Source: Propionibacterium sp. oral taxon 192 str. F0372 (GTDB lineage Bacteria > Actinomycetota > Actinomycetes > Propionibacteriales > Propionibacteriaceae). From it: a stretch of 64,000 bases of DNA. The notes under the pieces were generated by a model. That model saw only the letters and a list, made by a program, of their open reading frames with translations. It was not told where the DNA came from and made no database searches. This document shows positions 25,872 through 33,731 of the stretch, piece after piece. Position numbers and translations under genes: made by a program. The stretch covers positions 561,698 to 625,697 of the forward strand of contig NZ_KE340297.1 of assembly GCF_000413315.1 (NCBI RefSeq), read 5' to 3'. Every line of letters starts with the position of its first letter. The first letter of the stretch is position 1.

Positions 25872-26762
25872 TCATCGCTGGATTTTCTGATTGTCACCTT
25901 GGTGAAGCTCGCACACAGAATCTTGTGTTACAGTGACTTTGTAACCAGTCGATCCAAGTTGAGTAGGAGTGATAGTCACTCCTGCTTGAGTCTTTTGAGT
26001 TGCTTTCGTCAACTCTTCGCTGAGCTGCTTCGCAGCTTCCCTCCAATCCATTCCATTTTTTAAGTTCAACAGATGCTTATTAATTGGCGTAGCAGCATCA
26101 TACACAGTGAGGGTTCGAATATAGAAATATTTTCCCCATATTTCCCCCTCGGAGGCTTTAGAAAAATCTTTGATGGGCGTTTTGGTAGCACTATCTATCT
26201 CGTGAAAAAAACTTTGAAACGTCTCATGAATAGACCTTGTAATCGCAGACTGAATTAGCGACAATGATTCGACAGCATCCTTGGCCTGCTTCGAAAGAGC
26301 CGCGGCCCTTTCCACAGCAGCAACCCGTTCCCGAACTTTCTTGCGATACGACTCAGCCGCGTAACCTTGCCAATCCGGGATCGTCAAGTTTTCAGCATCT
26401 TCAACAACTTCTTTGAACCCTTCAATCGCTTTTTCCCATCCTGCACGAACATTCCTCATATTCGGCACAATGCCAGACGCAGTGGAAATCCACGGCGCCA
26501 ACGAATAACCCAACACGTTCACAGCGTTGCGCGCTTTGGTTTTGATATTCTCAAAATTAGCCAGCGTTTTTTCTTTGTCGTATGCCTTCCAAGGGAGGGG
26601 GCAATTGCCCAATGATTTCAGCGCACTGGCAACTTCCGCATCGTCCTTGAATATCGCTTCTTTCAGCTGATCCTTTATGTGTTGAAGATCTTTTTTCAAG
26701 CACGCATCAGTATAGACCTTCTGATCACCGGACGATGTTGAGATGATGACTGGGTCGGTCAT
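25872..26762 (-). CDS. Large WXG-type (WQG) T7SS-associated protein
   Basis: 296 residues, mostly helical, no signal peptide. The central TIPDWQGYAAESYRKKVRERVAAV (about 120-145) is a WXG hairpin turn within long helices, as in WXG100/EspB-type proteins but in a longer chain. A second conserved block near the C-terminus (YIRTLTVYDAATPINKHLLNLKNGMDWREAAKQL) matches YMRTVAVWDAVVGLPDVWLALLNEDLDWQSSA in the frameshifted copy at 1006-1981. Its start overlaps the upstream gene's stop by four bases. It could be an exported scaffold or the N-terminal half of an effector. AT-rich relative to flanks. Confidence 0.8.
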   Translation of the reverse strand: MTDPVIISTSSGDQKVYTDACLKKDLQHIKDQLKEAIFKDDAEVASALKSLGNCPLPWKAYDKEKTLANFENIKTKARNAVNVLGYSLAPWISTASGIVPNMRNVRAGWEKAIEGFKEVVEDAENLTIPDWQGYAAESYRKKVRERVAAVERAAALSKQAKDAVESLSLIQSAITRSIHETFQSFFHEIDSATKTPIKDFSKASEGEIWGKYFYIRTLTVYDAATPINKHLLNLKNGMDWREAAKQLSEELTKATQKTQAGVTITPTQLGSTGYKVTVTQDSVCELHQGDNQKIQR

Positions 26763-27793
26763 TTCACACTCCCTGCTACATTGGCATTAACCTGCTCTGT
26801 CTCTTGATAGCCCGTGGCCGATCGATGGAGGTTGACTGCTGAATTATCAAAAGCAGCCGCCGACTGGAGTGAATTCTTAGCCGTCAAGGTTTGAGCCTCG
26901 GCATATGCCGGTCTGGGCTGTCTTATTTCACCAAAAATCACTGTTTCTTCAGTCATCGCATCCACCTGCTGACTCAGTGCATGGAGGCGTGCGCTGAGAT
27001 CATCCCAATGGCGTGAGACCGTGATCAGTCGACCAGGGTCCACGGTCACTCCGCCACCATCCCAGGGAGTGGAGGTAGGAGGAATATGGTTACCTTGATG
27101 GCCGGGACTGGTTCCCACGACTCCACCGGTTACCCCGGAAATGCCACCTGCCCCAGAGCCATCACCTGTGCCGACAGCACCTTGAGACACACCAGTGATA
27201 CCCGTTGCGGAGGTATCTCCAGCTGTCACTGAGGTATGCCAGTTACCGGTGGTGGGGTCGTAACTCTGGCCAGTAAGGGGATTCACCCACAATCCGGTCT
27301 TTGGATCATAAGTGCCGAAACGTTCGGTGAATCCCGGATCAGAGGGCGACCAAGGCCTACCGGTCGCAGGGTTGATGCCGAAGCCGTAGTCATTGCCCTC
27401 GGAACCAGCAGCGACAGTGCCAGTCAATCCACCCAATGAGCCTCCGCTCGCACCAGTCCCCAGAACACCTCCGGTCCTAAAAGAACCCAACGCACCACCG
27501 GAGGTACCTGCCACACCGTTGAGCGATCCCAGGCCACCGCTGGTCGCACCAGCAGCACCCATCGTTGACCCTGCGCCTTGTCCTGCGCCACCCATCATTG
27601 GTGGCAGCGCGCCCGAAGGCTGGCCCGAGTCCGATTTCTTCGGCGGATTCGACGGGTTGATCTTTGCCTCGGCGATCTCCAAGTCCTCCACCGCATCATC
27701 GGTCACCGCCCAGTAGCCGCTGACGCCTGCCTCAGCCGCACGCAAGACCTCTGATTCGTCAGCCCAGTCACTCATCATTCCTCCTCGCATCAT
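26759..27793 (-). CDS. Gly/Pro-rich T7SS substrate-like protein with C-terminal YxxxE motif
   Basis: 338 residues from ATG 27775 (the in-frame ATG at 27793 lies upstream of the GAGGAGG site). The N-terminus is acidic and helical (about 1-35). The middle (about 45-230) is low-complexity Gly/Ser/Thr with a segment GFGINPATGRPWSPSDPGF. The C-terminus (about 240-338) is helical and ends AAFDNSAVNLHRSATGYQETEQVN; YQETE fits the YxxxD/E T7SS export motif and matches EYQQTEAVN at the end of the 45215-45538 protein. No Sec signal. Probably a secreted partner of the adjacent WQG protein. Confidence 0.75.
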   Translation of the reverse strand: MMRGGMMSDWADESEVLRAAEAGVSGYWAVTDDAVEDLEIAEAKINPSNPPKKSDSGQPSGALPPMMGGAGQGAGSTMGAAGATSGGLGSLNGVAGTSGGALGSFRTGGVLGTGASGGSLGGLTGTVAAGSEGNDYGFGINPATGRPWSPSDPGFTERFGTYDPKTGLWVNPLTGQSYDPTTGNWHTSVTAGDTSATGITGVSQGAVGTGDGSGAGGISGVTGGVVGTSPGHQGNHIPPTSTPWDGGGVTVDPGRLITVSRHWDDLSARLHALSQQVDAMTEETVIFGEIRQPRPAYAEAQTLTAKNSLQSAAAFDNSAVNLHRSATGYQETEQVNANVAGSVK

Positions 27794-27812
27794 TCCTCAA
27801 ACCTGTGGTCAC

Positions 27813-28604
27813 TCACAATTCGATCCCGTGAGACAAAGTGGCCATCATCGATGCCACCACATGACGTTTGCGGGCCAGCAGCAACTCGCGACGCCCGAAC
27901 TCGACCTTGGGTGGGGAAAATTTGCTCCTAGCCCTACGATGCGCCGCTGTCACTGCCCTGGCGATGTCTCTGGACGTGACAGGAAGCTCCACCCACTGCG
28001 GATCGAAATTCACAGCCACCGCGAATCCGTGGACATTCAGGGTGACCTTCACCGCACCTTTATGCTCATCACCCTGCGCAGCGACTCCGACCCATCGGGT
28101 TCTGGGTTCATCCGGCCCCAAAGCAGCGATCTGAGCATCAATCTCGGCCAGTTCGCGGTTCACTCGCTCCAGACTGTGCCACCCGAACCGGCCCTCGTGA
28201 GGCACCGCCGGTTCCGGCTCGGGATATGGCACCGGGAATCCTCCGGGATGGAAGTAGGCGTTCATTTCCGCCAAGGCGAAGAGAAAAGCTCTGTCGAGCC
28301 CGGTCTTCGCGGTTTTCTCGCGCCAGTTGAGCGACACTCTCACCCTGGAGAGATGCCCTTCTCCATCAGCCCACAGCCGTACGGCGCGGAATTCGTCAGG
28401 GAAACCCTGTTCCGGCCTCCATCCCTCATCTAATTCCTCGGGCTCCGAATATCCCACGAAAGGTTCATCCTCGCTGTGATCAGCGTAATCGGGTGCAGCC
28501 AAGAATTCGTCGTTTTCTTCTTCATCCCGAGATTCGCCAGTAGATGGACCATAATCAGGTGCAGGCATAAACTCATCTGGATCGAAGTCGTCAATCCATT
28601 TCAT
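27813..28604 (-). CDS. YbaB-like T7SS-associated protein with acidic N-terminus
   Basis: 263 residues from ATG 28604, chosen because GGGGGAGG lies five bases upstream; the frame to 28628 is longer but has no site. Residues 1-65 are strongly acidic (DDFDPDEF, EENDEFLAAPDY). Two YbaB/EbfC-like segments follow: about 75-125 (FRAVRLWADGEGHLSRVRVSLNW) and about 175-255 (GAVKVTLNVHGFAVAVNFDPQWVEL). The second resembles the 45540-45944 protein. YbaB-fold proteins recur beside actinobacterial WXG genes, perhaps as chaperones. First gene of the four-gene cluster. Confidence 0.65.
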   Translation of the reverse strand: MKWIDDFDPDEFMPAPDYGPSTGESRDEEENDEFLAAPDYADHSEDEPFVGYSEPEELDEGWRPEQGFPDEFRAVRLWADGEGHLSRVRVSLNWREKTAKTGLDRAFLFALAEMNAYFHPGGFPVPYPEPEPAVPHEGRFGWHSLERVNRELAEIDAQIAALGPDEPRTRWVGVAAQGDEHKGAVKVTLNVHGFAVAVNFDPQWVELPVTSRDIARAVTAAHRRARSKFSPPKVEFGRRELLLARKRHVVASMMATLSHGIEL

Positions 28605-28700
28605 GCCGCCTCCCCCGAATAGGCTCAAACTGCCCTAAGTTTACAGGATCACATAAAAGTCGTCAACCCATTCCATGCCGCCCACGAACAGGCTCAAAAC
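28586..28700. repeat. Direct repeat of the YbaB-like gene's start region
   Basis: Copy A (28586-28630) covers the ribosome site and first codons of the gene at 27813-28604. Copy B (28658-28700) is a 43-base near-copy directly upstream. They share AGTCGTCAA, CATGCCGCC and AGGCTCAAA in order. Confidence 0.85.
28641..28676 (-). pseudogene. Eleven-codon stub of a duplicated YbaB-like gene start
   Basis: Reads MEWVDDFYVIL then stop, against MKWIDDFDPDEF of the intact gene. It has an upstream GGGCGG site in the repeat copy. It looks like the remains of a deleted paralogue rather than a functional peptide, although a leader-peptide role cannot be excluded. Confidence 0.65.
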
Positions 28701-28784
28701 TATTCCTCGTTGACGAAACAAGCGATCATCCCCGGTAGTCAGGCGGACGCATCCCCGGTCTCAGCCGCGTGGTCAAGCAGTAGA

Positions 28785-28997
28785 TCAGAAGGCTTCCAGG
28801 ATCTCAGCAGAGTCAGTGGGCGTGGTCTGATCTTCGGAGGTTTCGGCGTATTGACGAAAGTACGGAGCGAGCGCGCCCATAGCCACCACCAGCGCCATGG
28901 TCAGACGCCCCCAACGAGCCATCAACCTACTCACCCATCCACCCCACTGAACCGACTTTGCTGAGAGCTTCGGTATCGTGGAAATCGCCCGCTCCAT
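28785..28997 (-). CDS. Possible small membrane protein, unsupported by family
   Basis: 70 residues from an ATG at 28997 with one potential membrane helix (LTMALVVAMGALAPYF) and an acidic tail. The ribosome site is weak and the frame overlaps the probable promoter of the UvrA-like gene. No homologue is recognised. It may be spurious; otherwise the 28701-29066 stretch is empty. Confidence 0.25.
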   Translation of the reverse strand: MERAISTIPKLSAKSVQWGGWVSRLMARWGRLTMALVVAMGALAPYFRQYAETSEDQTTPTDSAEILEAF

Positions 28998-29066
28998 TCT
29001 CGGGCCGACGACCGCAGCATCGGTCAACCACACATCCATCCGGCCGCCGCACGAAAGAGAGACCCC

Positions 29067-31592
29067 GTGCTGGACTCCGCTCCCACCACGATCAGTGTGC
29101 GCGGCGCGCGCGTGCACAATCTCAAGAACATCAATGTCGAGGTGCCGCTGGGGAGGCTGGTGGCGGTCGCCGGTGTGTCCGGCTCGGGCAAGTCCTCCCT
29201 GGCTCTCGGGGTACTTTACGCTGAGGGCACCCGCCGCTACCTGGAGTCACTGTCCACCTACACGCGTCGGCGCCTCACCCAGGCGGCCCGCCCCGACGTC
29301 GACGAGATCCTGCACGTGCCCGCAGCCCTGGCCCTGCACCAGCGCCCGCCTGTGCCTGGGGTGCGCTCCACCTTCGGCACATCCACCGAGGTGCTCAACT
29401 CCCTGCGCCTGGCATACTCCCGCTTGGGCCACCACATGTGTCCGAACGGACACCTCAATGAGCCCACCATCGACGTCGCCCTCGACCTGCCCCTGCACTG
29501 CACCACCTGCAGGGTTGAGTTCACCCCGCCGAGTGCCGAATCCTTCGCCTTCAACTCCGACGGTGCCTGCCTCCGCTGTGAGGGTACGGGTGTGGTGCGA
29601 ACGGTGGACGAATCGACCCTGGTGCCCGACGAGTCACTCTCCATCGACGAGGGCGCGGTCGCGCCCTGGCAGACCCTGATGTGGTCACTCATGAAAGACA
29701 TCGCCCGGGAGATGGGCGTGCGTACAGATGTCCCGTTCCGGGAGCTCACGGCGCGGGAGCGGGAGATCGTATTCCGCGGCCCAGCCGAGAAAAAGCGCAT
29801 CTTCTATGCCAATGAGAAAACAAATGTGGCTACCGAGATAGATTTCACCTATTACAGCGCGGTGCACACTGTGGAGAATGCACTGTCCAAGGTGAAGGAC
29901 GAGCGGGGCATGAAGCGCGTGGGGAAATTCCTTCACGAGGCAAGATGCCCGGCCTGCCACGGCAGCCGCCTGTCAGAACTGGCGCGCTCCACCACGGTGT
30001 GTGGTCTCGGCCTGGACGAGGCCTGCACCATGGCGCTGAACGACCTCGTCGAATGGACTTCTGGCATCGCAGCCACCATGCCTGACGCACTCGTCGCCAT
30101 GGCTCATCAGATCATCGACGAACTGACCGTCACCGCCCGCCGCCTGCTCGACCTCGGCCTGGGGTACCTGTCGCTGGATCGTGCATCGTCGACCCTGTCC
30201 ACCGGGGAGCGCCAGCGCGTCCAGCTCGCCCGCGCCGTGCGCAACCGCACCACCGGAGTGCTCTACGTCCTCGACGAGCCCAGCATCGGTCTTCACCCGG
30301 CCAATGTCGACGGGCTTCTAGGCGTCATGCGGGACCTGTTGGCCGACGGCAACTCGGTGCTGGTCGTCGACCACGACGTGGCGCTGCTGCGCGAGACCGA
30401 CTGGCTGCTCGAGATCGGTCCAGGCTCGGGGCACGAGGGCGGCGAGATCGTCGTGAACGCCCCCATGGCGGACGCGATCACCAACCCGGCCAGCCGCATC
30501 GCGTCATTCATCACTGGTGCCACCAGCATCCTCTGCCGCGAGCAGACACCGACCGGGAAGGTCTTCGCCCACGGCACCATCCGCCTGGAAACCGCCCCAA
30601 TCCACACCGTTCGTGCCCTCGACGTCGCTATCCCCGAGCAGCGCCTGACCGCCGTCACCGGCGTGTCTGGCTCCGGCAAGACCACCCTCGTCTTGGAGGC
30701 TCTCGTCCCCGCGCTGCGGTCCCTGGCCGACGACGCGTCCCCACCCGCCCCGGTTACAGAGATCACCGCCAGCCACGCCCGCCGGGTCGTCGTCGTGGAT
30801 GCCACCCCCATCGGCGCGAACGTGCGCTCGACGGTGGCCACCTATTCCGGGGTCATGGACGAGCTACGCCGCGTGTACGCGCGGATCCCGGATGCCCAGG
30901 AGGTTCGTCTCAAGGTCGGCGATTTTTCCTACAACACCGGTTCGCTACGCTGCGGACACTGCGACGGCACCGGTCAGATCGTCCTCGATGTCCAGTTCCT
31001 GCCCGACGTCGATATCGTCTGTCCTCAATGTGCAGGCTCCCGCTACGGCGAGCAGGCACACGGCATTCGCCGGGCCCCACGAGACGACGCCGTCAAGGCC
31101 TTGTCTCTGCCCGAGGTGCTCGCACTGACAGTGGAGCAGGCCGAGCGGTTTTGTGCAGACCTTCCCAAGGTGCGGCGCAAGCTGCGGCTGCTGGTCGATC
31201 TGGGGCTCGGGTACCTCACCCTCGGGGAGACGACGACGGCCCTGTCGGGCGGTGAGGCGCAGCGCCTCAAGCTCTCTACGGACCTGGGACGCGACCAGCA
31301 CGGGACCATCTTCGTATTGGACGAGCCCAGCATTGGATTGCACCCGCTAGATGTGCGCGTCCTGCTCGGGATCCTGGACCGGCTCGTGGAAGCCGGGGCT
31401 ACAGTGCTCGTCATCGAACACGATCTCGACATGATCGCCAACGCCGACTGGATCATCGATATGGGGCCCGGTGGAGGGGCCGATGGCGGGCGCGTGGTCG
31501 CCACGGGCACGCCCCCGCAGATCGCGACGGCAAAGTCATCGATGACTGGCCGCTACCTGGCAGCCCACCTGACAGGTCTGAAGGCGGAATAG
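29067..31592 (+). CDS. UvrA2-like ABC ATPase lacking the UvrB-binding domain
   Basis: 841 residues against about 950 for UvrA. It has two ABC modules: Walker [11 protein letters not shown] (about 36) and [10 protein letters not shown] (about 531), signatures [15 protein letters not shown] and [12 protein letters not shown], and two Walker [11 protein letters not shown]. Two zinc modules remain (CTTCRVEF...CLRCEGTG and CGHCDGTG...CPQCAGS). Only about 25 residues separate CPNGH from CTTC, where canonical UvrA holds the UvrB-binding domain, so that domain is missing. Such UvrA2/DrrC-type proteins are linked to resistance to DNA-binding drugs. No UvrB/UvrC or export gene is adjacent. Start TTG/GTG-like upstream options exist; 29067 follows AGAGAGA. 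Confidence 0.88.
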   Translation: MLDSAPTTISVRGARVHNLKNINVEVPLGRLVAVAGVSGSGKSSLALGVLYAEGTRRYLESLSTYTRRRLTQAARPDVDEILHVPAALALHQRPPVPGVRSTFGTSTEVLNSLRLAYSRLGHHMCPNGHLNEPTIDVALDLPLHCTTCRVEFTPPSAESFAFNSDGACLRCEGTGVVRTVDESTLVPDESLSIDEGAVAPWQTLMWSLMKDIAREMGVRTDVPFRELTAREREIVFRGPAEKKRIFYANEKTNVATEIDFTYYSAVHTVENALSKVKDERGMKRVGKFLHEARCPACHGSRLSELARSTTVCGLGLDEACTMALNDLVEWTSGIAATMPDALVAMAHQIIDELTVTARRLLDLGLGYLSLDRASSTLSTGERQRVQLARAVRNRTTGVLYVLDEPSIGLHPANVDGLLGVMRDLLADGNSVLVVDHDVALLRETDWLLEIGPGSGHEGGEIVVNAPMADAITNPASRIASFITGATSILCREQTPTGKVFAHGTIRLETAPIHTVRALDVAIPEQRLTAVTGVSGSGKTTLVLEALVPALRSLADDASPPAPVTEITASHARRVVVVDATPIGANVRSTVATYSGVMDELRRVYARIPDAQEVRLKVGDFSYNTGSLRCGHCDGTGQIVLDVQFLPDVDIVCPQCAGSRYGEQAHGIRRAPRDDAVKALSLPEVLALTVEQAERFCADLPKVRRKLRLLVDLGLGYLTLGETTTALSGGEAQRLKLSTDLGRDQHGTIFVLDEPSIGLHPLDVRVLLGILDRLVEAGATVLVIEHDLDMIANADWIIDMGPGGGADGGRVVATGTPPQIATAKSSMTGRYLAAHLTGLKAE

Positions 31593-31729
31593 GGCGAGCG
31601 GTTCGGCATCGTCAAAAGCGCTCATGCCAATGGGGTCCGGGACGTGCGACACCGTGTGCGAGAACCTTGTACGCATATGGAGACGTTTCCTCACGGCTCT
31701 TGCACAGCTGTGCCTGCCATGATGGCGCT

Positions 31730-32143
31730 ATGGACCTCTTCGCACGCACGATCGGGAACGCGGCCGGGTTGTGGCTGGCCGTGAGGCTGCTGTCTGGGAT
31801 GAGTGTGCCGGGCGCGTCGACAACCCTCGCGATGATCGCCAACCTGCTCGTCGTCGGGCTCATCCTGGCGCTGGTCAACTCGATCATCAAGCCGGTAGCG
31901 CGCATCATCGCATTTCCCCTATATCTCATCACCTTCGGTCTGTTCTCGCTCGTGGTCAACGGGGCGATGCTGCTGCTGACCAGCGCCGTGACTGACGCCC
32001 TCACCGGCATCGGCGAGGAGCTGGGGCTGACGCTCGGGCTGCATGTGGCAACCTTCGGGACGGCGGTCGCCGGATCGCTTCTGGTCTCGCTGATCTCGGC
32101 GGTCGTGGTCGGCCTGATCGGCCCCAGCAAGGACGACGACTGA
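31730..32143 (+). CDS. Phage holin 4_2 superfamily (PF04020-type) membrane protein
   Basis: 137 residues from ATG 31730 with four membrane helices. The pattern LLSGMSVPG, LALVNSIIKPVARIIAFPLYLITFGLFSLVVNG is typical of the PF04020 family. Despite its name it is a widespread chromosomal membrane protein of unknown function, not evidence of a prophage. It lies 137 bp after the UvrA-like gene and may be cotranscribed or independent. Confidence 0.85.
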   Translation: MDLFARTIGNAAGLWLAVRLLSGMSVPGASTTLAMIANLLVVGLILALVNSIIKPVARIIAFPLYLITFGLFSLVVNGAMLLLTSAVTDALTGIGEELGLTLGLHVATFGTAVAGSLLVSLISAVVVGLIGPSKDDD

Positions 32144-32353
32144 CCTCACATGCCCCGAGCCCCGCGAGCACCTCCAGCCGAATCGGTGGAAACGGCTCCG
32201 TCGAGGTCAGACGCCGTGACCAGCCCGCGCCATCGTCGCCCCTGATCAACCCTGTCCGAGGCCACCCAAACCGAGCGCGCCTGCAGGTGGAGGTCGAGTG
32301 GATCATCCACCTGCTCGGATTACCCTCAGGTTCTTCGGCAAACTGGCCTCAGT

Positions 32354-32683
32354 TCACTCGCTGCGATGCTGATCGATCGGGGCCCCTTGGGGCACCCACC
32401 CGGTCAACCGATCACCGGTGTGGTGGACCGTGCCAATGGCACCCACCGTCATGACCTTGGCCTGCGAATCGGTGACAGTAAACACCTGTTGTGTACCATC
32501 GCCTAGCGCCAGTCTCGCCCGATTGGTGCCGTTCTCGTCGATGTCCAATTCCATCACACGACCCTCGATTGCCTGCACTCCCCCGGAACCCGGATTCTTC
32601 ACGATGGCACGGACCACCAGGAAAGTAACCATCACAAACAAGATGATCATTCCGACGAAAAACAAATTCATGAGCAGAGCCAT
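32354..32683 (-). CDS. Small membrane-anchored protein of unknown function
   Basis: 109 residues. One N-terminal membrane helix (about 3-27, LMNLFFVGMIILFVMVTFLVV) is followed by a small beta-rich domain (IEGRVMELDIDENGTNRARLALGDGTQQVFTV then GAIGTVHHTGDRLTGW) that looks like an OB- or NfeD-like barrel. No family is assigned. It is 26 bp downstream of another small minus-strand frame. Confidence 0.65.
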   Translation of the reverse strand: MALLMNLFFVGMIILFVMVTFLVVRAIVKNPGSGGVQAIEGRVMELDIDENGTNRARLALGDGTQQVFTVTDSQAKVMTVGAIGTVHHTGDRLTGWVPQGAPIDQHRSE

Positions 32684-32709
32684 AATTCCTCAGTCCTCCC
32701 AATTGATGA

Positions 32710-32982
32710 TCATCCGTGCGTATTCGCCAGGTACGATGCCCGGGTCTCCTCACCCGGGAGCCTTAGCCCGGAATCAGGATCGGTGACGTTGTGAACAGCG
32801 GTTCCAGGGAAATCGGTGACCAAGGTGACGGCGTCATCGGGCACCCTGGCAGACCAGTTTACGAAGTCACCACAGCCGAGCTCGACGCCATCCACCAAGC
32901 CAACTGCGGGGAGTCTGGCATTGAACTCACATTGCACCGGCCCAGAAGGCCAGATGCAGTAAGCCAACGCATACAGCCTCAT
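32710..32982 (-). CDS. Hypothetical small protein
   Basis: 90 residues, no membrane segment, containing YCIWPSGPVQCEF and VPDDAVTLVTDFPGTAVHN. It looks protein-like and sits directly upstream of the 32354-32683 gene in the same direction, but I recognise no family. It could be a fragment. Divergent from the tetR gene. Confidence 0.4.
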   Translation of the reverse strand: MRLYALAYCIWPSGPVQCEFNARLPAVGLVDGVELGCGDFVNWSARVPDDAVTLVTDFPGTAVHNVTDPDSGLRLPGEETRASYLANTHG

Positions 32983-33106
32983 TCCCGACTCCTGTTCAAG
33001 CAGTCCCGCTCATCATCGGCGGCACATCTCAAGTCTGGCACGCTCATCCGGCACACAGCACCACCCACCATCACAAGATCGTTTGGGGGACCGTTTCCGG
33101 CAATTT

Positions 33107-33128
33107 TGTGAGTGAGCGCTCACTCACA
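33107..33128. promoter_or_regulatory. Perfect 22-bp palindromic operator of the adjacent TetR regulator
   Basis: The left arm TGTGAGTGAGC is exactly mirrored. It ends six bases before the TetR start codon, so bound repressor would block initiation of its own operon. GTGAGTGA/TCACTCAC half-sites are common for TetR repressors of multidrug exporters. Confidence 0.9.
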
Positions 33129-33133
33129 TACAG

Positions 33134-33730
33134 TTGAGTGCTGTGCGAGCAACACCACTTCCTCCCAGCGAGCGCCGCCGGGCCATCATCGAAGCCACCA
33201 AGCCTCTGCTGGCTGCCCACGGTGAGAAGATCACCACTCGCCAGATCGCCGAAGCGGCTGGGATCGCCGAGGGAACCATCTTCCGGGTTTTCGCCAACAA
33301 GGACGAGGTGATTGAGGCCGTCATCGACGACCTCACTGATCTGCCCCGAATTTGCCGACTGGTCACCGCCACCGCCGGTGAGCCAAACCTCATCGCCCAG
33401 ATCCGGGCGGTACTGACAGTGATGAGCGCGCAGGTCGCGGCTTTCACCGAATTGGGCCCGTTCATCCACCGTCGGCGTATGGCGGCCAGCAAGGACCCCT
33501 TCCACCATCCCAAACCCGACCACCAGCAATTCCTCACGGCCGTCGAAGAGGTTCTGGAACCTTTCGCCGACGAACTGACGGTAGCCCCCAGGCAAGCCGC
33601 TTGGCTCGTGGAGACGGCCCTGCTAGCAATCGCACTGCCGCACACACCAGCATCACCCATCACCCGCCCCGAAGACTTGGCCGACGTACTCGTGCATGGA
33701 ATCGGCCGCAAGACCAAGGACAACAACTGA
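33134..33730 (+). CDS. TetR family repressor of an ABC exporter operon
   Basis: 198 residues from TTG 33134, or 195 from GTG 33143. The N-terminal HTH (about 10-58) contains RRAIIEATKPLLAAHGEKITTRQIAEAAGIAEGTIFRVFANKDEV. The ligand domain is not classifiable. The operator abuts the start codon and no Shine-Dalgarno is visible, so the mRNA may be leaderless. The stop is one base before the first ABC gene, making a three-gene operon under autorepression. Confidence 0.92.
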   Translation: MSAVRATPLPPSERRRAIIEATKPLLAAHGEKITTRQIAEAAGIAEGTIFRVFANKDEVIEAVIDDLTDLPRICRLVTATAGEPNLIAQIRAVLTVMSAQVAAFTELGPFIHRRRMAASKDPFHHPKPDHQQFLTAVEEVLEPFADELTVAPRQAAWLVETALLAIALPHTPASPITRPEDLADVLVHGIGRKTKDNN

Positions 33731-33731
33731 C

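Noticed and set aside
31730-32143. Evidence of a prophage from a holin-family protein
   Set aside because: PF04020-type proteins are ordinary chromosomal membrane proteins; no other phage gene is nearby.
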